A stretch of 64,000 nt of DNA from Prionace glauca (lineage: Eukaryota > Chordata > Chondrichthyes > Carcharhiniformes > Carcharhinidae): NCBI GenBank assembly GCA_037974335.1, contig CM075760.1, forward strand, positions 19,920,291 to 19,984,290, in the 5' to 3' direction. A program made the translations under genes and the position numbers. Of the stretch, positions 21,546-33,060 are shown piece by piece. Every line of letters begins with the position of its first letter. Positions within the stretch are counted from its first letter, which is position 1. The notes under the pieces are model-generated. The model was not told where the DNA came from. It did no database searches and was given only the letters and a program-made list of their open reading frames with translations.

Positions 21546-24500
21546 TAAACACATGTCCACGGTCGGCAAGTGGGAGGCTTTCAAGGGAAAACTGAAAAGG
21601 TTGCAGGAAAGTTGGTTGGTTGTCAAATAGGAGGCAGAGAGTGGGAGTCAATGGATGCTATTCGGATTGGCGGATGGTGACTAGTGGAGTGCCTCAGGGG
21701 TCGGTGCTGGGGCCTCAGCTATTTACCATTTATATAGATGATCTGGAGGAGGGAACCGAGTGTAGGGTGTCGAAATTTGCTGATGACACCAAGATCGTAG
21801 GAAAGGCAAATTGCGCGGAGGGTGTGGAGAGTCTGCAGAAGGATCTAGATAGGCTGGGCGAATGGGCCAGGAAATGGCAAATGGAATTTAATGTTGGCAA
21901 GTGCGAAGTGGTCCACTTTGATAGGAATAATGGTAGGAAGGATTATCACTTACGTGGCGAAAAACTGCAGCAGGCGACGGTGCAGAGGGACCTCGGGATC
22001 CTTGTGCATGAGTCGCAAAAACACAGCTTGCAGGTGTAGCAGGTGATCAGGAAGGCGAATGGGATGCTGGCCTTCATAGCGAGGGGGAATGAATATAAAA
22101 GTAGGGAGGTCTTGCTGCGGCTGTATAGAGCATTGGTAAGGCTGGAGTACTGTGCAGTTTTGGGCGCCGTACTTACGGAAGGATATTTTGGCCTTGGAGG
22201 GAGTGCAGAGGAGGTTTACTAGGCTGATGCCGGAGTTGAGGGGGTTGAGCTATGAGGAGAGGCTGAATAAACTAGGCTTGTACTTGTTAGAGTTTAGAAG
22301 AATGAGGGGAGATCTCATTGAGACTTATAAGATGATGAATGGGATGCAAAAGATAGAGGTGGAGAGACTCTTCCCGCACAGAAAGGATAATAGGACTAGG
22401 GGGCATAGCCTCAAGATAAAGGGGGGGGGGGGCGGTTTAGAACGAAGTTGAGGAGGAACTTCTTCATTCAGAGGGTGGTGAATCTCTGGAATTCTCTGCC
22501 CGTTGAAGTGGTGGAGGCTGCCTCGCTAAATATTTTTAAGACGCGGGTTGATGGGTTTTTGATAAGAGAGGGGATTAAGGGTTATTGGGAGAGGGCGGGA
22601 ATGTGGAACTGAGCCACCACAGATCAGCCATGATCTTATTGAATGGCGGGGCAGGCTCGAAGGGCTAGATGGCCTAGTCCTGCTCCTATTTCTTATGTTC
22701 TTATGTTCTTAAAGACATGTGCCGGTAAAGAGGAAGGATGGAAAAGGTAGGATTGGAGAGCTGTGGATTACAGGGGATATTGAGGACTTGGTCAGGAAGA
22801 AGAGAGAGGCGTATGTGAGGTCTAAGCAACTGGGAACGGAGAGAGCACTGGAGGAATACAGAGAGAGTATGAGAGAGCTCGAACGAGGAGTTAGAAGGGC
22901 GAAAGGGGGGCATGAAATGACTTTGGCGGATAGGATTAAGGAAAATCCAAAGGCATTTTACTCTTACATTCGAACAAAACGGTGGTTAGAGGGAAAATCG
23001 GTCCTCTTCGGGACAGAGGAGGGGAACTGTGCATAGAGTCTGAGGGAATGGGGGAGATCCTAAATGAATACTTTGCGTCGGTATTCACGAAGGAGAGGGG
23101 CTTGGTGTCTTGTACTGTCTTGGAGGGAGCTGTAGACCAGTTGAAAGAAATATCCATTACAAGGGAGGAAGTGCTCGGGTTTTTAGGCAGCATAAGGACT
23201 GATAAAGCTCCGGGGCCTGATGGCATTTATCCCAGGCTGCTTAGGGAGGTGAGAGATGAAATTGTTGGGCCGCTGACGCAAATCATTGTCTCTTCTTTGG
23301 ACGCAGGTGAGGCCCCAGAGGGCTGGAGGGTAGATAATGTGGTACTGCTGTTTAAAAAGGGCAGTAGGGATAACCCTGGTAATTATAGGCCAGTGAGTTT
23401 GACGTCAGTGGTAGGAAAGTTGTTGGAAAAAATTCTAAGGGGTAGGATGTATAAGCATTTGGAGCGTTGCGATGTGATGAGGGATACGCAGCATGGCTTT
23501 GTTAAGGGGATGTCTTGCCTTACGAATCTCGTGGAATTTTTTGAGGAGGTGACAAAAACCGTTGATGAAGGACGAACCGTTGATGTCGTCTATATGGATT
23601 TCAGTAAGGCGTTTGACAAAGTTGCTCATGGTGGGTTGGTTGAAAAGGTTAAGGCACAAAGGTTGAAAAGGGATACAGGCACAAGTATCTGGATGGATTG
23701 AAAACTGGATAGTTAACAGGAGACAGAGAGTAGCAGTGGAAGGGTCCTTTTCTCGCTGGAGGTCTGTCACTAGTGGTGTGCTGCAGGGCTCAGTACTGGG
23801 ACCTCTTCTATTCGTAATATATATGAAAAATTTGGAAGAGGGCATACGTGGTGTGATCAGCAAGTTTGCAGATGACACAAAGATGGCAGGATTGACGGCC
23901 AGTGAGGAGCAGTGTCTAGCAATACAGCAGGATATAGATAGGCTGGTATATTGGGCAGTTAAATGGCAGGTGGAATTTAAGCCTGATAAATGCGAGGTGA
24001 CGCATTTTGGAAGGAATAATGTATGATATGAGTTGTATGATAAAGGGTAGACCTATTAAGAGTATAGAAATGCAGAGGAAGCTGGGTGTGCAAGTTCACA
24101 AGTCTCTGAAGGTGGCAACACAGGTGGAGAAGGTTGCGAAGAAAGTTTATGATATGCTAGCCTTTATAGGAAGGGGTATAGAGTATAAGAGCTGGCGTCT
24201 AATGCTGCAGTTGGTTGGACCGCATTTGGAGTACTGCGTCCAGTTCTGGTCACATTACTACCGGAAGGACATGGAGACCCTGGAAAGAGTGCAGAGGAGG
24301 TTTACCAGGATGCTGCCTGGTATGGAAGGACTGGGTTATGAGGAAAGATTGAGTAAACTGGTGCTGTTTTCCTTAGAAAAACAGAGATTGAGGGTGGATT
24401 TAATAGAGGTGCATAAAATAATGAAGGGTATAGATAGAGTAAACAGTGGCAGGCTTTTTCCTTGATTGGAGACAAATATCACGAGGGGCCACAGGCTTAA

Positions 24501-24690
24501 GGTGAGGGGGGAGAAGTATAATTTGGATGCTAGAGGGAGGTTTTTCACACAGCGAGTCGTGGGGGTATGGAATGCACTGCCAAGTAAGTTGGTGGAGGCA
24601 GGCACGCTGGACTTGTTTAAGGTTTACTTAGATAGACACATGAGCAAAATAAGGATGGAGGGTTATAGGAGACTGTTTTAAATAAGGATC
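21546..24690 (+). mobile_element. CR1-like LINE, interrupted by another LINE
   Basis: The left piece is 21546-21599 (WEAFKGKLKRLQE). The right piece, 22712-24690, starts at HVPVKRKDGKG and includes NPGNYRPVSLTSVVGKLLEK, VYMDFSKAFDKV, SKFADDTKMAG (the RT active-site block) and the C-terminal [20 protein letters not shown] ... FFTQRVVGVWNALPS region. At least two frame changes and one in-frame stop (near 24465) interrupt the ORF, so it is dead. Confidence 0.85.
21600..22711 (+). mobile_element. 5'-truncated CR1-like LINE inserted in an older LINE
   Basis: Begins inside the RT domain (SNRRQRVGVNG, VTSGVPQGSVLGPQLF, SKFADDTK) and runs to the natural 3' end with the family tail 'ctatttcttatgttctta' repeats at about 22688-22711. 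The ORF is broken by a stop at about 22037 and by later shifts. It separates two parts of another LINE. Confidence 0.85.
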
Positions 24691-24888
24691 AGAGCCTCAG
24701 GACGTTCCTGTAAATCTAATGCTACATGTGTTGATATTTTTCTCTTTTACTCTGCATGTGCGTCGGTCCACCTTGTTGTCTAACGAGGGGCATGCACACT
24801 GTGGGTCATGCGTGGGCTGCTCTTGGATGTTTCAAGAGTGGCCTAGTACTTTGCGTCGTTTGTGTCTGCTTCAAAATGGACCAGCAGA

Positions 24889-25240
24889 TGGGCACCACAA
24901 CAGCTCAGTGACTATCACCGTTAGTTGTCCAGATACATGGATTTGGGCCAGTGTCTGTGGGAAACTGTACATTCTCCCTGTGGTTGCGTGGGTTTTCTCC
25001 GGGTGTCCCGGTTTCCTCCCACACCCCAAAGAAGTGTTATTAGGCTGACTGGTGTAACAAATTGTCCCTAAATTATTCTCCCCTTAATCTGGTTTCCAAT
25101 GGGGGTACCATAAGCATAGACACGGGTCAAGGGTGGAGGAGGAAAAACACATTGTTAAAATGGTGGCGCGGGCTCGTTGGGCCGAAGGGCCTGTTTCCTC
25201 AGCTGTGTTGTTCTTTGATCTTTGTTCTATTCATTTTAGC
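24889..25240 (+). mobile_element. Deu-type SINE with 'ttctttgttct' tail
   Basis: Decayed tRNA-like head ('cagctcagtgactatcacc'), Deu core ('gtgcctgtgg'-like to 'gcgtgggttttctccgggtg'), and the tail 'cgttgggccgaagggcctg' followed by 'gttctttgatctttgttct'. The same tail occurs at 32325 (minus) and 48050 (plus). Confidence 0.8.
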
Positions 25241-25834
25241 TTGGTGTCTTTTCTTCATATTTCACATTTGTTGATGACTGAGGAGGTCAATTTTTGAGAG
25301 ATTGATTCAACCCGAAGTGTTGTCCATGAGGCTTTCAGTTGTGTTGTAAATTGTCCTTTTCTGTGTCATAAATGAGACCGAGAATTTTTTGATGGAGAGC
25401 TTAGTTCCCCCAAATGTTGTAGTCTCTGACCTGATGTTAGTGTCGAATGTCTCACTGAGATTCATCCATGTATGAGTATGATATGTATGTTTCCCAACAT
25501 AAACAAAACACTGTGCTTCAGGTTAATCCCGGTCTTCAAGCAGATGAGTAACAAAATTGTCATTCTATCAAAGGCCTGTCCCGTAATGAGATTGAGATAC
25601 ACCTACAGATGTTACCGTCTCTTCTGTCTTCCTTGTCTTTGGATAGTGTGATGTTTCTGAATCATGAATCTCCTGTGGAACGGAACCTATCTTCTGACAG
25701 AGAAAGAGGTGGTAAATGTTCAGAAAGTTGATATTTATTTTCACCAATTGCCATCCATTTACAAAGATACCCAATTGCGCTCATTAGTTATCATCCATTC
25801 ATAAATATCGATATGTTGATGTTTTAATTTAAGG
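25241..25834. other. No gene recognised
   Basis: No supported feature. Confidence 0.4.
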
Positions 25835-26530
25835 GATATGGACGTTGCTGGCCTAGTCCGTATTTGTTGCCTATTCCTCATTGCCTTTACTAAACTGATG
25901 GTAAGCTACCTTCTTGAATTGCTGCAGACCCTGTGGTGTAGATACCCATACGGTCCTGTTACAGAGGGAGTTCTAGGATCTCGGTCCTGCGACAGTGATG
26001 GAAGGATGATATATTTCCATATCAGGTATATGACTGACTTGGAGAGGAATTTATAGGTGATATTTCCTGGTAACTGTTACCCCTGTCCTTGCAAATAGCA
26101 ACCCACCGTGTGGCTGCCTACGGAGCCTTGGTAAGGTTCGGAAGTGAAACTTGTAGATGGTACATAATGATGCTCTGTGTGGTGAAGAGAGTGAGCATTT
26201 GCAAATGCTATACCTGTCAAGCCGGCTGCTTTGGCATGAATGGGATGAAGTTTTTGAATGTTGTTTGAACTGTACCTGTTCAAGTAAGTGGAGAGAACCA
26301 TTTTTGTCCCCTAATATGTATCGTGCAGGTGGTGCACAGGTTTGGGGAGTTAGGGGGTGGGTTACTCACAGCAGGCTGAGTTGATATTCCAGCTGGAGCA
26401 TGTATATACCCAGCTAACATAGCGATTAACCAATGGTAACCTCGAAGATGTTGTTAGTTGTTGATTCAGTGCTGCAACATCATTGAGTGACAAGGGGCAA
26501 CGGTCAGATTCCCCCTTTTTGGAGATGGTC
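25835..26530 (-). mobile_element. Degenerate LINE of the second family
   Basis: Marked by the phrases 'ttgaattgctgcagaccctgt', 'gagggagttctagg', 'gacttggagagga' and 'ttggagatggtcatcgcctg', which recur in part at 38166-38395 and 48880-49275. In my recollection these are reverse-strand pieces of the shark LINE that also gives 18690-19850. No readable ORF remains. Confidence 0.55.
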
Positions 26531-26569
26531 ATCGCCTGACGCCAATATTACCAATAATTCTCCATTCAC

Positions 26570-26632
26570 AAAAATAAATAGTAAAAATTCACACAAATAA
26601 ATAAAAATAAATAAATTCTCAAAAATAAATAA
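26570..26632. repeat. AAATA-rich microsatellite
   Basis: Repeated 'aaataaataa'-type units. Confidence 0.9.
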
Positions 26633-26639
26633 TAGTGGG

Positions 26640-27208
26640 AGGGATTACTATTTCTAGGGCGAAAAGCTGCAGCATGCTATGGTGCAGAGGGACCTGGGGG
26701 TCCTTGTGCATGAGTCGCAAAAACCCAGTCTGCAGGTGCAGCAGGTGATCAGGAAGGCGAATGGGATGCTGGCCTTTATAGCGATGGAGATAGAATATAA
26801 AAGCAGGGAAGTCTTGCTGCAACTATACAGGGTACTGGTGAGGCCGCAGCTGGAGTACTGTGTGCAGTTTTGGTCGCTGCACTTGTGGAAGGATATTTTG
26901 GCCTTGGAGGGAATGCAGAGGAGGTTCACTAGGCTGATACCGGAGATGAGGGGGTTGAACTTTGAAGAGAGGCTGAATAGACTGGGTCTGTACTCGTTGG
27001 AATTTAGAAGGATGAGGGGGGATCTTATAGAGACGCATAAGATAATGAAGGGAATGGATAGGGTAGAGGTAGAGAGATTCTTCCCCCTCAGAAAGGACAG
27101 CAGGACAAGAGGGCACAACCTCAAGATAATGGGGGGGAGGGGGGGGCGGCAGTTTAGAATGGAGTTGAGGAGCAACTTCTGCACTCAAAGGGTGGTGAAT
27201 CTCTGGAA
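26640..27208 (+). mobile_element. CR1-like LINE fragment, both ends missing
   Basis: A single open frame, 26679-27212, encodes the C-terminal part (VQRDLGVLVHESQKPSLQVQ ... MRGDLIETHKIMKGMDRVEV ... NFCTQRVVNLWN). It stops abruptly in an AAATT pentamer run at 27209-27229, so the 3' end is lost. An in-frame coding remnant of 178 codons suggests a fairly young insertion. Confidence 0.85.
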
Positions 27209-27229
27209 TTAAATTAAATTAAATTAAAT

Positions 27230-27298
27230 TGAGATTAAATCCGACCATGGCAGCAGGTGGAATTTGAATTCAATCAATAAATTTTGATTCATACTGAT
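27230..27298 (+). mobile_element. tRNA-SINE fragment, left part of duplicated flank
   Basis: 'agcaggtggaatttgaattc' and 'aataaattttgattcatac' match 40072-40115 ('gcaggtagattttgaattc', 'ataaatctggaatggatac'). It is therefore the left edge of the duplicated block that the CR1 LINE later split. Confidence 0.65.
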
Positions 27299-27388
27299 AG
27301 AACATAGAACATAGAACATTACAGCGCAGAACAGGCCCTTCGGCCCACGATGTTGCGCCGACCAGTTACAAAACAATGACCCACTAGC

Positions 27389-30169
27389 CTAAACCAATCC
27401 CTTTTCATCCATAAACCTATCCACAGATTTCTTAAACGCCCCCAAACTAGGTGCATTTACAACTGCAGCTGGCAGGGCATTCCAGTCCCTCACCACCCTC
27501 TGGGTAAAGAACCTACCCCTGACATCTGTCCTATAACTACCCCCCCTTAATTTAAAATCGTGCCCCCTCGTGCTAGCTTTCTCCATCCTAGGAAAAAGGC
27601 TATCACTATCTACCCTGTCTAAACCGCTAATCATCTTATATGTTTCAATGAGATCCCCTCTTAGCCGCCTTCTTTCCAGCGAAAACAACCCCAAATCTCT
27701 CAATCTCTCCTCATAGGATCTCCCCTCCATACCAGGCAACATCCTGGTAAACCTCCTCTGCACCCTCTCCAAAGCCTCCACATCCTTCCTGTAATGTGGG
27801 GACCAGAACTGCACACAAAACTCCAAGTGCGGCCGCACCAGAGATGTGTACAGTTGCATCATGACGCTGCGACTCCTAAATTCAATCCCCCTACCAATAA
27901 ACGCCAAAACTCCGTATGCCTTCTTAACAACCTTATCCACTTGATTCCCAACTTTCAGGGATCTATGTACACATACACCTAGATCCCTCTGCTCCTCCAC
28001 ACTATTCAAAGTCCTCCCGTTAGCCCTATACTCAGCACATCTGTTATTCCTACCGAAATGAATTACCTCACACTTCTCCACATTAAACTCCATCCGCCAC
28101 CTCTCAGCCCAGCTCTGCAACCTATCTAAGTCATCCTGCAAACTATGACACCCTTCCTCACAATCTACCACACCTCCGACTTTGGTGTCATCAGCAAACT
28201 TACTAATCCACCCAACTATACCCTCATCCAGATCATTAATAAAAATTACAAACAGCAGTGGCCCCAAAACAGATCCCTGAGGCACACCACTTGTAACCGA
28301 ACTCCATGACGAATATTTCCCATCAACCACCACTCTCTGTCTCCTATCTGCTAGCCAATTCCTGATCCAATTACCTAGATCACCCCCAATCCCATACATC
28401 TGCATTTTCTGCAGAAGCCTACCATGGTGAACCTTATCAAACGCCTTGCTAAAATCCATATACACCACATCAACTGCCTTACCCCTATCCACCTCTTTGG
28501 TCACCTTCTCAAAGAACTCGATAAGGTTAGTAAGGCATGACCTACCCGCTACAAAACCATGCTGACTGTCTCTAATCAACTCATTACTTTCCAAATAACT
28601 ATAAATCCTGTCTCTAATAATCCTTTCCAAAACCTTACCCACCACAGAAGTAAGACTCACCGGTCTATAATTCCCAGGGAAGTCCCTTCTCCCCTTCTTA
28701 AACAATGGGACAACATTTGCTGTCCTCCAATCTTCTGGTACTATACCAGAGACTAACGACGACCTGAAGATCAGAGCCAGAGGCTCCGCAATCACCCCTC
28801 TTGCCTCCCAAAGAATCCTAGGGTAAATCCCATCTGGACCAGGGGACTTATCTATTTTCAATCCCTCTAAAATATCCAGCATATCCCCCGTATCAACTGC
28901 AATACTATCTATTACACACCCCTGCACCCCAGTGTCCTCCTCAGCTACATTCCTGTCCCCTTGCGTGAACACCGAAGAGAAATATTGGTTCAACGCCTCT
29001 CCAATCTCCTCCGGTTCCACGCACAACTTCCCTCTACTGTCTGTAACTGGCCCTAATCTTGTCCTAACCAACCTTCTGTTCTTGACATACCTGTAAAACG
29101 CCTTAGGGTTCTCCTTAATCCTATCAGCCAAAATCATCTCATGCCCTCTTTTAGCCCTTCTTAACTCCCTCTTCAACTCCTTCCTAGCCAATCTAAAACT
29201 TTCTAATGCACTACCTGAGCCCTGAAGCCTCATCCGAACATAAGCCTCCTTTTTCTTCCTAACCAACGAATCAACTTTTTTGGTGCACCACGGTTCCCTG
29301 GGCCTACCAAATCCTCCTTGCCTGACAGGGATATACTTATCACAGACCCGCAATAGCTGCTCCTTGAAAAATCTCCACATCTCGGATGTTCCCAGTCCCT
29401 GTAATCTCCCATTCCAACCAATGCTTCCTAATTCTCTCCTAATAGCCTCATAATTACCCTTCCCCCAGCTGAAACTACTGACCCGAGGTTCATGCCTATC
29501 CCTTTCCATCACTAAGGTGAACGTAATCGAATTGTGATCACTATCCCCAAACTGTACACCAACTACCAAGTCTAGCACCTGGTCCGGCTCATTACCGAGC
29601 ACCAAATCCAATATAGCCTCACCTCTCGTCGGCCTATCTACATACTGAGTCAAAAAACCTTCTTGCACACTTTGAACAAAAACTGACCCCTCTAACGAGC
29701 CAGAGCTGTAGCAATTCCAATCTACATGAGTAAAGTTAAAGTCCCCCATAACAATTACCCTATTACTTTCACTCCTAACAAGGATCGTCTCCGCAATCCT
29801 TTCCTCAACCTCTCTAGAACTTTTTGGAGGTCTATAAAAGACTCCCAACAGGGTGACCTCTCCTCTCCTATTTCTAGTCTCCGCCCATACTACCTCAACA
29901 GACAAGTCCTCATCAAAGTTCCTCTCAGACACTGAGATACATTCCTTGACCAATAATGCTACCCCACCCCCCCTTCTACCTCCTTGTCTACTCCGATTAA
30001 AGCATTTGTACCCCGGGACCTGCAACATCCATTCCTGACCCTGCTCTATCCAAGTCTCTGAAATGGCCACAACATCGAAGTCCCAGGTACTGGTCCACGC
30101 TGCAAGTTCATCCACCTTATTGCGAATACTCCTCGCATTAAAATATACACATTTCAAACCACATTCCAA
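27389..30169 (-). CDS. CR1-like LINE ORF2: endonuclease-reverse transcriptase
   Basis: 926 aa with no stop. The N-terminal APE-type endonuclease carries N11 (FNARS), E38 (SETW), D143/N145 (GDFN) and SDHN near residue 210. The RT follows with NYRPVSLTSVVGKVLE, VYMDFSKAFDKVHHG, SGVPQGSVLGPLLF and the active site SKFADDTK. The C-terminal region has [20 protein letters not shown] and FFTQRVVRDWNALP, typical of CR1-clade elements. The protein nicks target DNA and copies element RNA in place. The length is close to the CR1 ORF2 norm and all catalytic residues I can check are present. Confidence 0.93.
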   Translation of the reverse strand: MECGLKCVYFNARSIRNKVDELAAWTSTWDFDVVAISETWIEQGQEWMLQVPGYKCFNRSRQGGRRGGGVALLVKECISVSERNFDEDLSVEVVWAETRNRRGEVTLLGVFYRPPKSSREVEERIAETILVRSESNRVIVMGDFNFTHVDWNCYSSGSLEGSVFVQSVQEGFLTQYVDRPTRGEAILDLVLGNEPDQVLDLVVGVQFGDSDHNSITFTLVMERDRHEPRVSSFSWGKGNYEAIRRELGSIGWNGRLQGLGTSEMWRFFKEQLLRVCDKYIPVRQGGFGRPREPWCTKKVDSLVRKKKEAYVRMRLQGSGSALESFRLARKELKRELRRAKRGHEMILADRIKENPKAFYRYVKNRRLVRTRLGPVTDSRGKLCVEPEEIGEALNQYFSSVFTQGDRNVAEEDTGVQGCVIDSIAVDTGDMLDILEGLKIDKSPGPDGIYPRILWEARGVIAEPLALIFRSSLVSGIVPEDWRTANVVPLFKKGRRDFPGNYRPVSLTSVVGKVLERIIRDRIYSYLESNELIRDSQHGFVAGRSCLTNLIEFFEKVTKEVDRGKAVDVVYMDFSKAFDKVHHGRLLQKMQMYGIGGDLGNWIRNWLADRRQRVVVDGKYSSWSSVTSGVPQGSVLGPLLFVIFINDLDEGIVGWISKFADDTKVGGVVDCEEGCHSLQDDLDRLQSWAERWRMEFNVEKCEVIHFGRNNRCAEYRANGRTLNSVEEQRDLGVCVHRSLKVGNQVDKVVKKAYGVLAFIGRGIEFRSRSVMMQLYTSLVRPHLEFCVQFWSPHYRKDVEALERVQRRFTRMLPGMEGRSYEERLRDLGLFSLERRRLRGDLIETYKMISGLDRVDSDSLFPRMEKASTRGHDFKLRGGSYRTDVRGRFFTQRVVRDWNALPAAVVNAPSLGAFKKSVDRFMDEKGLV

Positions 30170-30270
30170 ACCCTGTTCCGCCCCTCCCCCGCAATGCCGT
30201 GCATTGCAGTCCCCATCTACGCCCCCCTCACTTTCACCCCCTCTACTCAGGATCCCACCCCCCCTCTGAA

Positions 30271-30804
30271 TCAGTTTAAACCACTCCGCATAACCTTAAC
30301 AAATTTACCTCCCAGGATATTTGTTCCCCTTTGGTTCAGGTGAATCCCATCCCTCTGATAAAGGTCCCACCTTCCCCAGAACGAGCCCCAATTGTTCAAG
30401 TACTTAAACCCCTCCCTCCTGCACCATCCCCTCAGCCACGAGTTCAAGCTTTCCCTCCCTCTATTCCTCTCTAAACTATCCCGTGGCACAGGCAAGAGTC
30501 CAGAGATAACCACTCTGTCTGTCTTGGCCTTTAGCTTCCACCCCAACTCCATGAATCTCTGCTTAATGTCCCCTTCCCTTAGCCTTCCTATATCATGCGT
30601 CCCCACATGAATAATAACTTGGGGTTGATCTCCCTCTCCCCTGAGAGTCTTGAATATCCTCTCTGAGACATCCTGGACCCCAGCCCCTGGTAGGCAACAC
30701 ACCAGCCCTGAGTTCCTATCATTATTACCGACTCTCCTATCCGTCCCTTTAACGGTGGAGTCCCCAATGAAAAGACCTAATCTTTGGCTACCCCTAACCA
30801 CCTA
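30271..30804 (-). CDS. CR1-like LINE ORF1, 3' part (SGNH esterase-like)
   Basis: About 176 residues remain, reading GLFIGDSTVKGTDRRVG, then VIIHVGTHDIGRLREGDIK, then YQRDGIHLNQRGTNILGGK. The blocks G-D-S, G-x-H-D and D-G-I-H-L-N are those of the SGNH/esterase-like domain found in CR1-family ORF1 proteins. The N-terminus is missing because the element is truncated at 30804; there is no ATG at the left edge of the open frame. Confidence 0.75.
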
Positions 30805-32205
30805 GCGACGAGATAACCCTCTGATTCCCCAATGAAGGACATGTGCCATCCCTACTTGGTCTCAGCAGGGTGTAACTCAAGATGGACCGCCACATATATA
30901 ACTGGGCAATGCCTTCTGAGATGCCCTAACACACCACTCAGCTGAAAAGGAATTAAGCACAGGAAACAAATGTTGTTCTTTCCAGGGACCCCCACGTCCC
31001 ATGGAAGAATAAAGTGAAATAAAACACCAGCCTACATATTTATGCAGTATAAGATATATCACCTCTCTGAATCAACTCTCACAATCTGCCTGTATTTATT
31101 TCTAGCCATCCATCACAATGTATTGTTGGGTTGGAGAGATCATCATTGTTACTAACAAGGTGCCAGAGAATCTGGGTAGCTTTCTTTTCCAATGAAATGG
31201 GAAGCATTCATATCGGTTCACAGCTTTAAAAAATAATAATTAAGTTGCCTCGAGTTGTTGCTGGGCAGATTTGTTTATAAATAGGCTCTATTGACAATGC
31301 TAAGAGTTTGAAGTTGGCTTGCAGCCAACTGTTCAGTACTGAGGAAACAGATCTTTGACTTACTGAACAAACACCGTCAGATGTTTCCTGTAAATATCTT
31401 CGGGCAGTTGGCAGCAGGTTGGACTGCTGCCAAATACTGCGTGGGACAGATCAGCGCGAATATGTAAGGATAAAATGGGACTTATCCAGTTATACAATAA
31501 ATGCTTGATTCCCATAATAAAGAAAGGTTTTTAAATGGTATTCCTTCCAAGCAAATAATTTAAAGGGCTGCACTGTGATTAAATAGTATGGGGAGCGAGT
31601 AAATTGGCCAGATGCTATTTCATTTGTATAACTTCCAAATAAATGTCCTTCCAATAATTAAAGCCACTTTGTGAATAACTTCATGACCTGCAAGGAAGAG
31701 ATTTTGACCTCCCCACCCCCTCAGTCCAACGAGATCAGTGCAATGGCCCCAAAATGAAAATAATTAAAAGTAAAATAAAATCATACAATTTTCTTGAAAA
31801 GCGCAGATACCTGGAATATTCTAAGCGTTCTGCACCTCTTTAAAAAGACAACCTCTCTTATACCTAATCAGCACCATGTTCTGTTGTCCAGCACAATCTG
31901 ATTTCGATTATTTAACAGTCGCTCTCATAGCTGCCAATGAGTGAAGAAACGGCCTGGTTTAGTGGAAGACAAAACATTTATTTTTGTGATATTGTGCAAT
32001 ATGCCACAAAGTCCTAATATCCTGAGTTCCCACTACCAGTGAATGTCCGACAGCCGGTGGCCAATAAAATGAGCAGCAATGATTTGGATGTTGACAAAGA
32101 ACTTTCCTGATCACCGTGTCCATTCGGATTCTATAAATTCTCTGTCAAAGGTTGATGTCGATGTCATGTATCCCTGTCAACTCAATTAATTATAAGTCCA
32201 CCAGT
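30805..32205. repeat. Duplicated immunoglobulin-locus flank, copy 1 (pairs with 40130-41532)
   Basis: Collinear with 40130-41532 at a near-constant offset of about 9.33 kb, for example 'ctctgattccccaatg', 'ttgttgctgggcagatttgtt' and 'gacagccggtggccaata'. In both places it lies upstream of a V segment, a dead one here and an intact one at 42272. No gene is readable inside it. Confidence 0.9.
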
Positions 32206-32324
32206 TTTCTTTCAGTGTTAATTTTCACGGGGTAAAGGAGCCGTTGGGGAAATCTAACGTGTAATATCGCATCACATGAGGATTATCCTTTTTGAATTAA
32301 TTTGTGGATGTCACAGTGGCATAT

Positions 32325-32500
32325 ATAACAAAGAACAAAGAACAAAACAGCACGGGAAACAGGCCCTTCGGCCCAACGAGCCCGCGCCGCCGTCCCATGG
32401 TCAGTGACCTATTCATGACTCTAGTCTATGCCTAATGTGTGAGGATCAGGGAGGTCCAATATAGGGACAATTTGTTACCCAATCAATCAGCCTAATGTTA
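32325..32500 (-). mobile_element. SINE tail fragment, minus strand
   Basis: Starts with the reversed 'aacaaagaacaaagaacaaa' tail, then 'caggcccttcggcccaacg' and 'caatttgttacccaatcaat'. Same element as the one inside the LINE at 47958-48120. Confidence 0.75.
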
Positions 32501-32775
32501 GGGTTTCGGCCTCAAAGCACCAGGATACCCGGGTTCAACTCCCGGTTTGGGTCTGTCTGTGTGGATTCTGCATATTCTCCAATTGCCTGCTCATTTACTC
32601 ACATTGTTCAAGGATATGCCGCTTAGGTTGATCCACGATGATGAATTGTCCAATCGTGTCAAGAGAATTAGCAGGGAATATAAGTGGGGTGATGGGGATT
32701 GACTTGGATGGGAATGTTGTGGGTTTGGGCCTGATAGGCCAAAAGGCCTTCTTCTGCTCTGTAATGATTCTATGG
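32500..32775 (+). mobile_element. Deu-type SINE, plus strand
   Basis: The tRNA-like head is degraded but the B-box region is clear ('cccgggttcaactcccgg'). Then the Deu core ('tgtgtggattctgcatattc'), 'gatgatgaattgtcc', and the 3' end 'ggccttcttctgctctgtaa' with 'gattctatgg'. Confidence 0.8.
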
Positions 32776-33060
32776 ACATGGGCACCTTTGGCTGATCAGA
32801 ATTTATTGCCTACTTCTTGTCCGAGGGCAGTGAGAGTCATCACATTGCTATGGCTCTTGGATCACACATAGGCCAGACCAGGTAAGGACGGCAGATTCCC
32901 TTCTCTAAAATACATTAGTGAAGCAGGTAGGTTTTTACACAATCAACAATAATATCATGACCATAAGTGGATCCTTATTTCCAGTTGCTTTTTTTTACTG
33001 AATTTAAATCCCACCATCTGTGGTGGTGGGATTCGAAGTCGGGTCCTGAGAACATTAGTT
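32776..33060 (-). mobile_element. tRNA-derived SINE, second type, minus strand
   Basis: Recognisable phrases: 'ataggccagaccaggtaagg', 'cattagtgaagcaggtaggt', and the reversed head 'gtggtgggattcgaagtcgg'. A related copy lies at 55985-56280. Confidence 0.7.

Larger units (their letters stand above)
27299..30804 (-). mobile_element. Young CR1-like LINE, 5'-truncated, ORF2 intact
   Basis: A 3.5-kb minus-strand non-LTR retrotransposon. It begins inside ORF1 at about 30804 and ends with the 3' repeat 'atgttctatgttctat' at about 27299. The flanks on either side, joined together, align with uninterrupted sequence at 40100-40165, which fixes both ends. ORF2 is fully open. The 5' truncation means it lacks its own promoter, but the intact ORF2 and clean ends point to recent insertion. 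A 5'-truncated relative lies at 55213-55432. Confidence 0.93.

Noticed and set aside
26194-26209. 16-bp palindrome agcatttgcaaatgct
   Set aside because: It lies in a decayed LINE fragment; a single short palindrome without context is not worth a call.
32518-32560. tRNA-like B box 'cccgggttcaactcccgg'
   Set aside because: It is followed by a Deu-domain SINE core and tail and has no acceptor stem; it is a SINE head, not a tRNA gene.
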